Virus record (IMG/VR): IMGVR_UViG_3300042935_001365
Span: 1-56,896 of that record
Strand: one strand, 5' to 3'
Length of the DNA stretch: 56,896 nucleotides
Source of the DNA: a virus
The position numbers and the translations under genes were made by a program. Positions 56,283 through 56,896 of this stretch are shown in pieces. Every line of letters starts with the position of its first letter. The first letter of the stretch is position 1. The notes beneath the pieces were generated by a model that searched no databases, was not told the origin of the DNA, and worked only from the letters and a program-made list of their open reading frames with translations.

Positions 56283-56427
56283 AAATGATAATCAGGATTA
56301 GATTTATACGTGCTCTACCAACTGAGCTACCGCCGCCCCGAAGGACAACGGACAGGATTCGAACCTGCGACACCGAGCTTAAAAGGCTAATGTAATTGTT
56401 GCTGAAACAATCCTTTTATTATCATTT
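56283..56427 (-). tRNA. circularly permuted tRNA-Lys (UUU)
   Basis: On the minus strand the 3' half (56388-56344: AGC CTTTTAA GCTCG, GTGTC, GCAGG TTCGAAT CCTGT, CCGTTGT) comes first; the 5' half (56336-56309: GCGGCGG TA GCTC AGTTGGTA GAGC A CG) follows. Acceptor strands are joined by a 9-bp hairpin with a TTCG tetraloop (56342-56339). Joining CG (27-28) to AGC (29-31) gives a perfect CGAGC/GCTCG anticodon stem. The outer ends pair over ~16 bp (AAATGATAAT/ATTATCATTT and GGATT/AATCC). The mature tRNA would be ~73 nt. Confidence 0.78.
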
Positions 56428-56428
56428 G

Positions 56429-56514
56429 AGGAAGAGGTAGGATTCGAACCTACGGTACCTTTCAGTACGCTAGTTTTCAAGACTAGTACAATAAACCAAC
56501 TCTGTCACTCTTCC
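56429..56514 (-). tRNA. tRNA-Ser (UGA)
   Basis: 86 nt class II. GGAAGAG/CTCTTCC acceptor, anticodon arm CTAGT CTTGAAA ACTAG, variable arm GTACTGAAAGGTAC. First gene of cluster 2; the permuted Lys starts 2 bases after it. Confidence 0.95.
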
Positions 56515-56543
56515 AATTTTTACCAATACGTCAAAGAACTAAA

Positions 56544-56574
56544 AACAAAAAACCCTAAGTTCTCACTTAGGGTT
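56544..56574 (-). terminator. intrinsic terminator
   Basis: Minus strand AACCCTAAGT-GAGA-ACTTAGGGTT (10 bp) then TTTTTGTTTTT; separates the 32-aa ORF from tRNA cluster 2. Confidence 0.92.
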
Positions 56575-56604
56575 TCCATTATATAGTATTTAAATTTTTA
56601 AATG

Positions 56605-56703
56605 TTATCTATTACAATATACCCTAAGATCTGGTTGCAGCGAATCCGCTCCCTCCATTTTCGTCTTAACGACCTCTAATCTGTATGTCATTGTATTTTT
56701 CAT
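56605..56703 (-). CDS. possible small protein, 32 aa
   Basis: ATG at 56703: MKNTMTYRLEVVKTKMEGAD. Followed closely by a strong terminator, which favours it being expressed. No homolog known to me. Confidence 0.45.
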   Translation of the reverse strand: MKNTMTYRLEVVKTKMEGADSLQPDLRVYCNR

Positions 56704-56784
56704 TGAAATTTTTACCTTTTTAATTAAATATACATAAAGTTACGAAAGTTTCTTCAAAAAGTCAAATAATTTTAAAAAATATTT

Positions 56785-56896
56785 TTATTTCATATTATCC
56801 ATAGTAAGTTTATCTGCAATATAAACGTGTTTTAATTCCATTTTGAATTTATTTTCGAACCACTCCTTAAAAAAATAAAGGAATGATTTGTTAGAT
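56785..56896 (-). CDS. hypothetical protein, 5' end beyond window
   Basis: Open frame entering from the right edge and ending with TAA at 56785 (...KEWFENKFKMELKHVYIA, then DKLTMDNMK). Only the last 36 residues are visible, so no family call. Confidence 0.5.
   Translation of the reverse strand, partial: SNKSFLYFFKEWFENKFKMELKHVYIADKLTMDNMK

Noticed and set aside
1-56896. Insertion sequences, integrase or attachment sites
   Set aside because: No transposase, recombinase or long direct/inverted repeat was seen.

Overview
The window looks like an accessory region of a large (jumbo-class) tailed phage that infects a Bacteroidota host, probably a flavobacterium. The DNA is very AT-rich. Genes are short and packed end to end with 4-8 base overlaps, nearly all on the minus strand. 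tRNA genes come in clusters, and several genes are typical of phages: a holin-like protein, a T5 A1-like nuclease, DUF932, DUF3310, Rnl1-type RNA ligase and a polynucleotide-kinase-like protein. Host signs are a protein with a type IX secretion C-terminal domain, small lipoproteins, a Bacteroidota-type bS21, and promoters of the form TTTG-N20-TAnnTTTG. No capsid, tail, terminase or polymerase gene is present here.

Layout. 1-8.6 kb: small acidic proteins, a metallophosphoesterase/glycosyltransferase pair, and the first two blocks of proteins with short N-terminal leaders ending in (I/L)-x-E. These include a thioredoxin-fold protein, an Ntn hydrolase, an HExxH peptidase and a HAD protein. A holin-like ORF follows. 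8.6-13.7 kb: ECF sigma factor, T9SS cargo protein, acyl-CoA thioesterase, thymidine kinase, ART-like protein. 13.7-21.6 kb: IMPDH/GMPR family enzyme, DUF932, a 604-residue protein with a HAD domain, SLOG and DUF3310 proteins. 21.7-27.8 kb: third leader block, then plus-strand bS21 and ferritin genes. 28.5-34.7 kb: PcfJ-like protein, M20 peptidase, fourth leader block. 34.8-42 kb: thioredoxin, FKBP, PNK, RNA ligase, A1-like nuclease, CCA-adding-type enzyme. 42-45.2 kb: a strange tRNA cluster. 45.2-55.3 kb: SPFH protein, RlpA-like protein, many small phage proteins, two HAD_SAK-like proteins and a cyclic-phosphate receiver-like protein. 55.4-56.5 kb: second tRNA cluster.

Two systems stand out. 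First, about 18 proteins begin with leaders like the T4 capsid-targeting sequence (MKTYQEFIAE in T4 IPIII) and end the leader with a T4 gp21-like cleavage site. This suggests a large enzyme cargo packed in the head and injected with the DNA. In the Ntn hydrolase a second such site directly precedes the putative catalytic cysteine. Second, the tRNA genes are unusual. One tRNA-Lys is circularly permuted: the 3' half precedes the 5' half, a UUCG-capped acceptor hairpin joins them, and a 16-bp helix holds the ends. Five others are 99-160 nt long with shared ends but unrelated middles. Long spacers between tRNAs are closed by perfect long-range helices. The same phage carries an RNA-repair-like gene set (kinase, ligase, HAD_SAK proteins, cyclic-phosphate receiver, CCA-type enzyme) that could process such RNAs. 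All functions are read from sequence patterns alone; no search was run.
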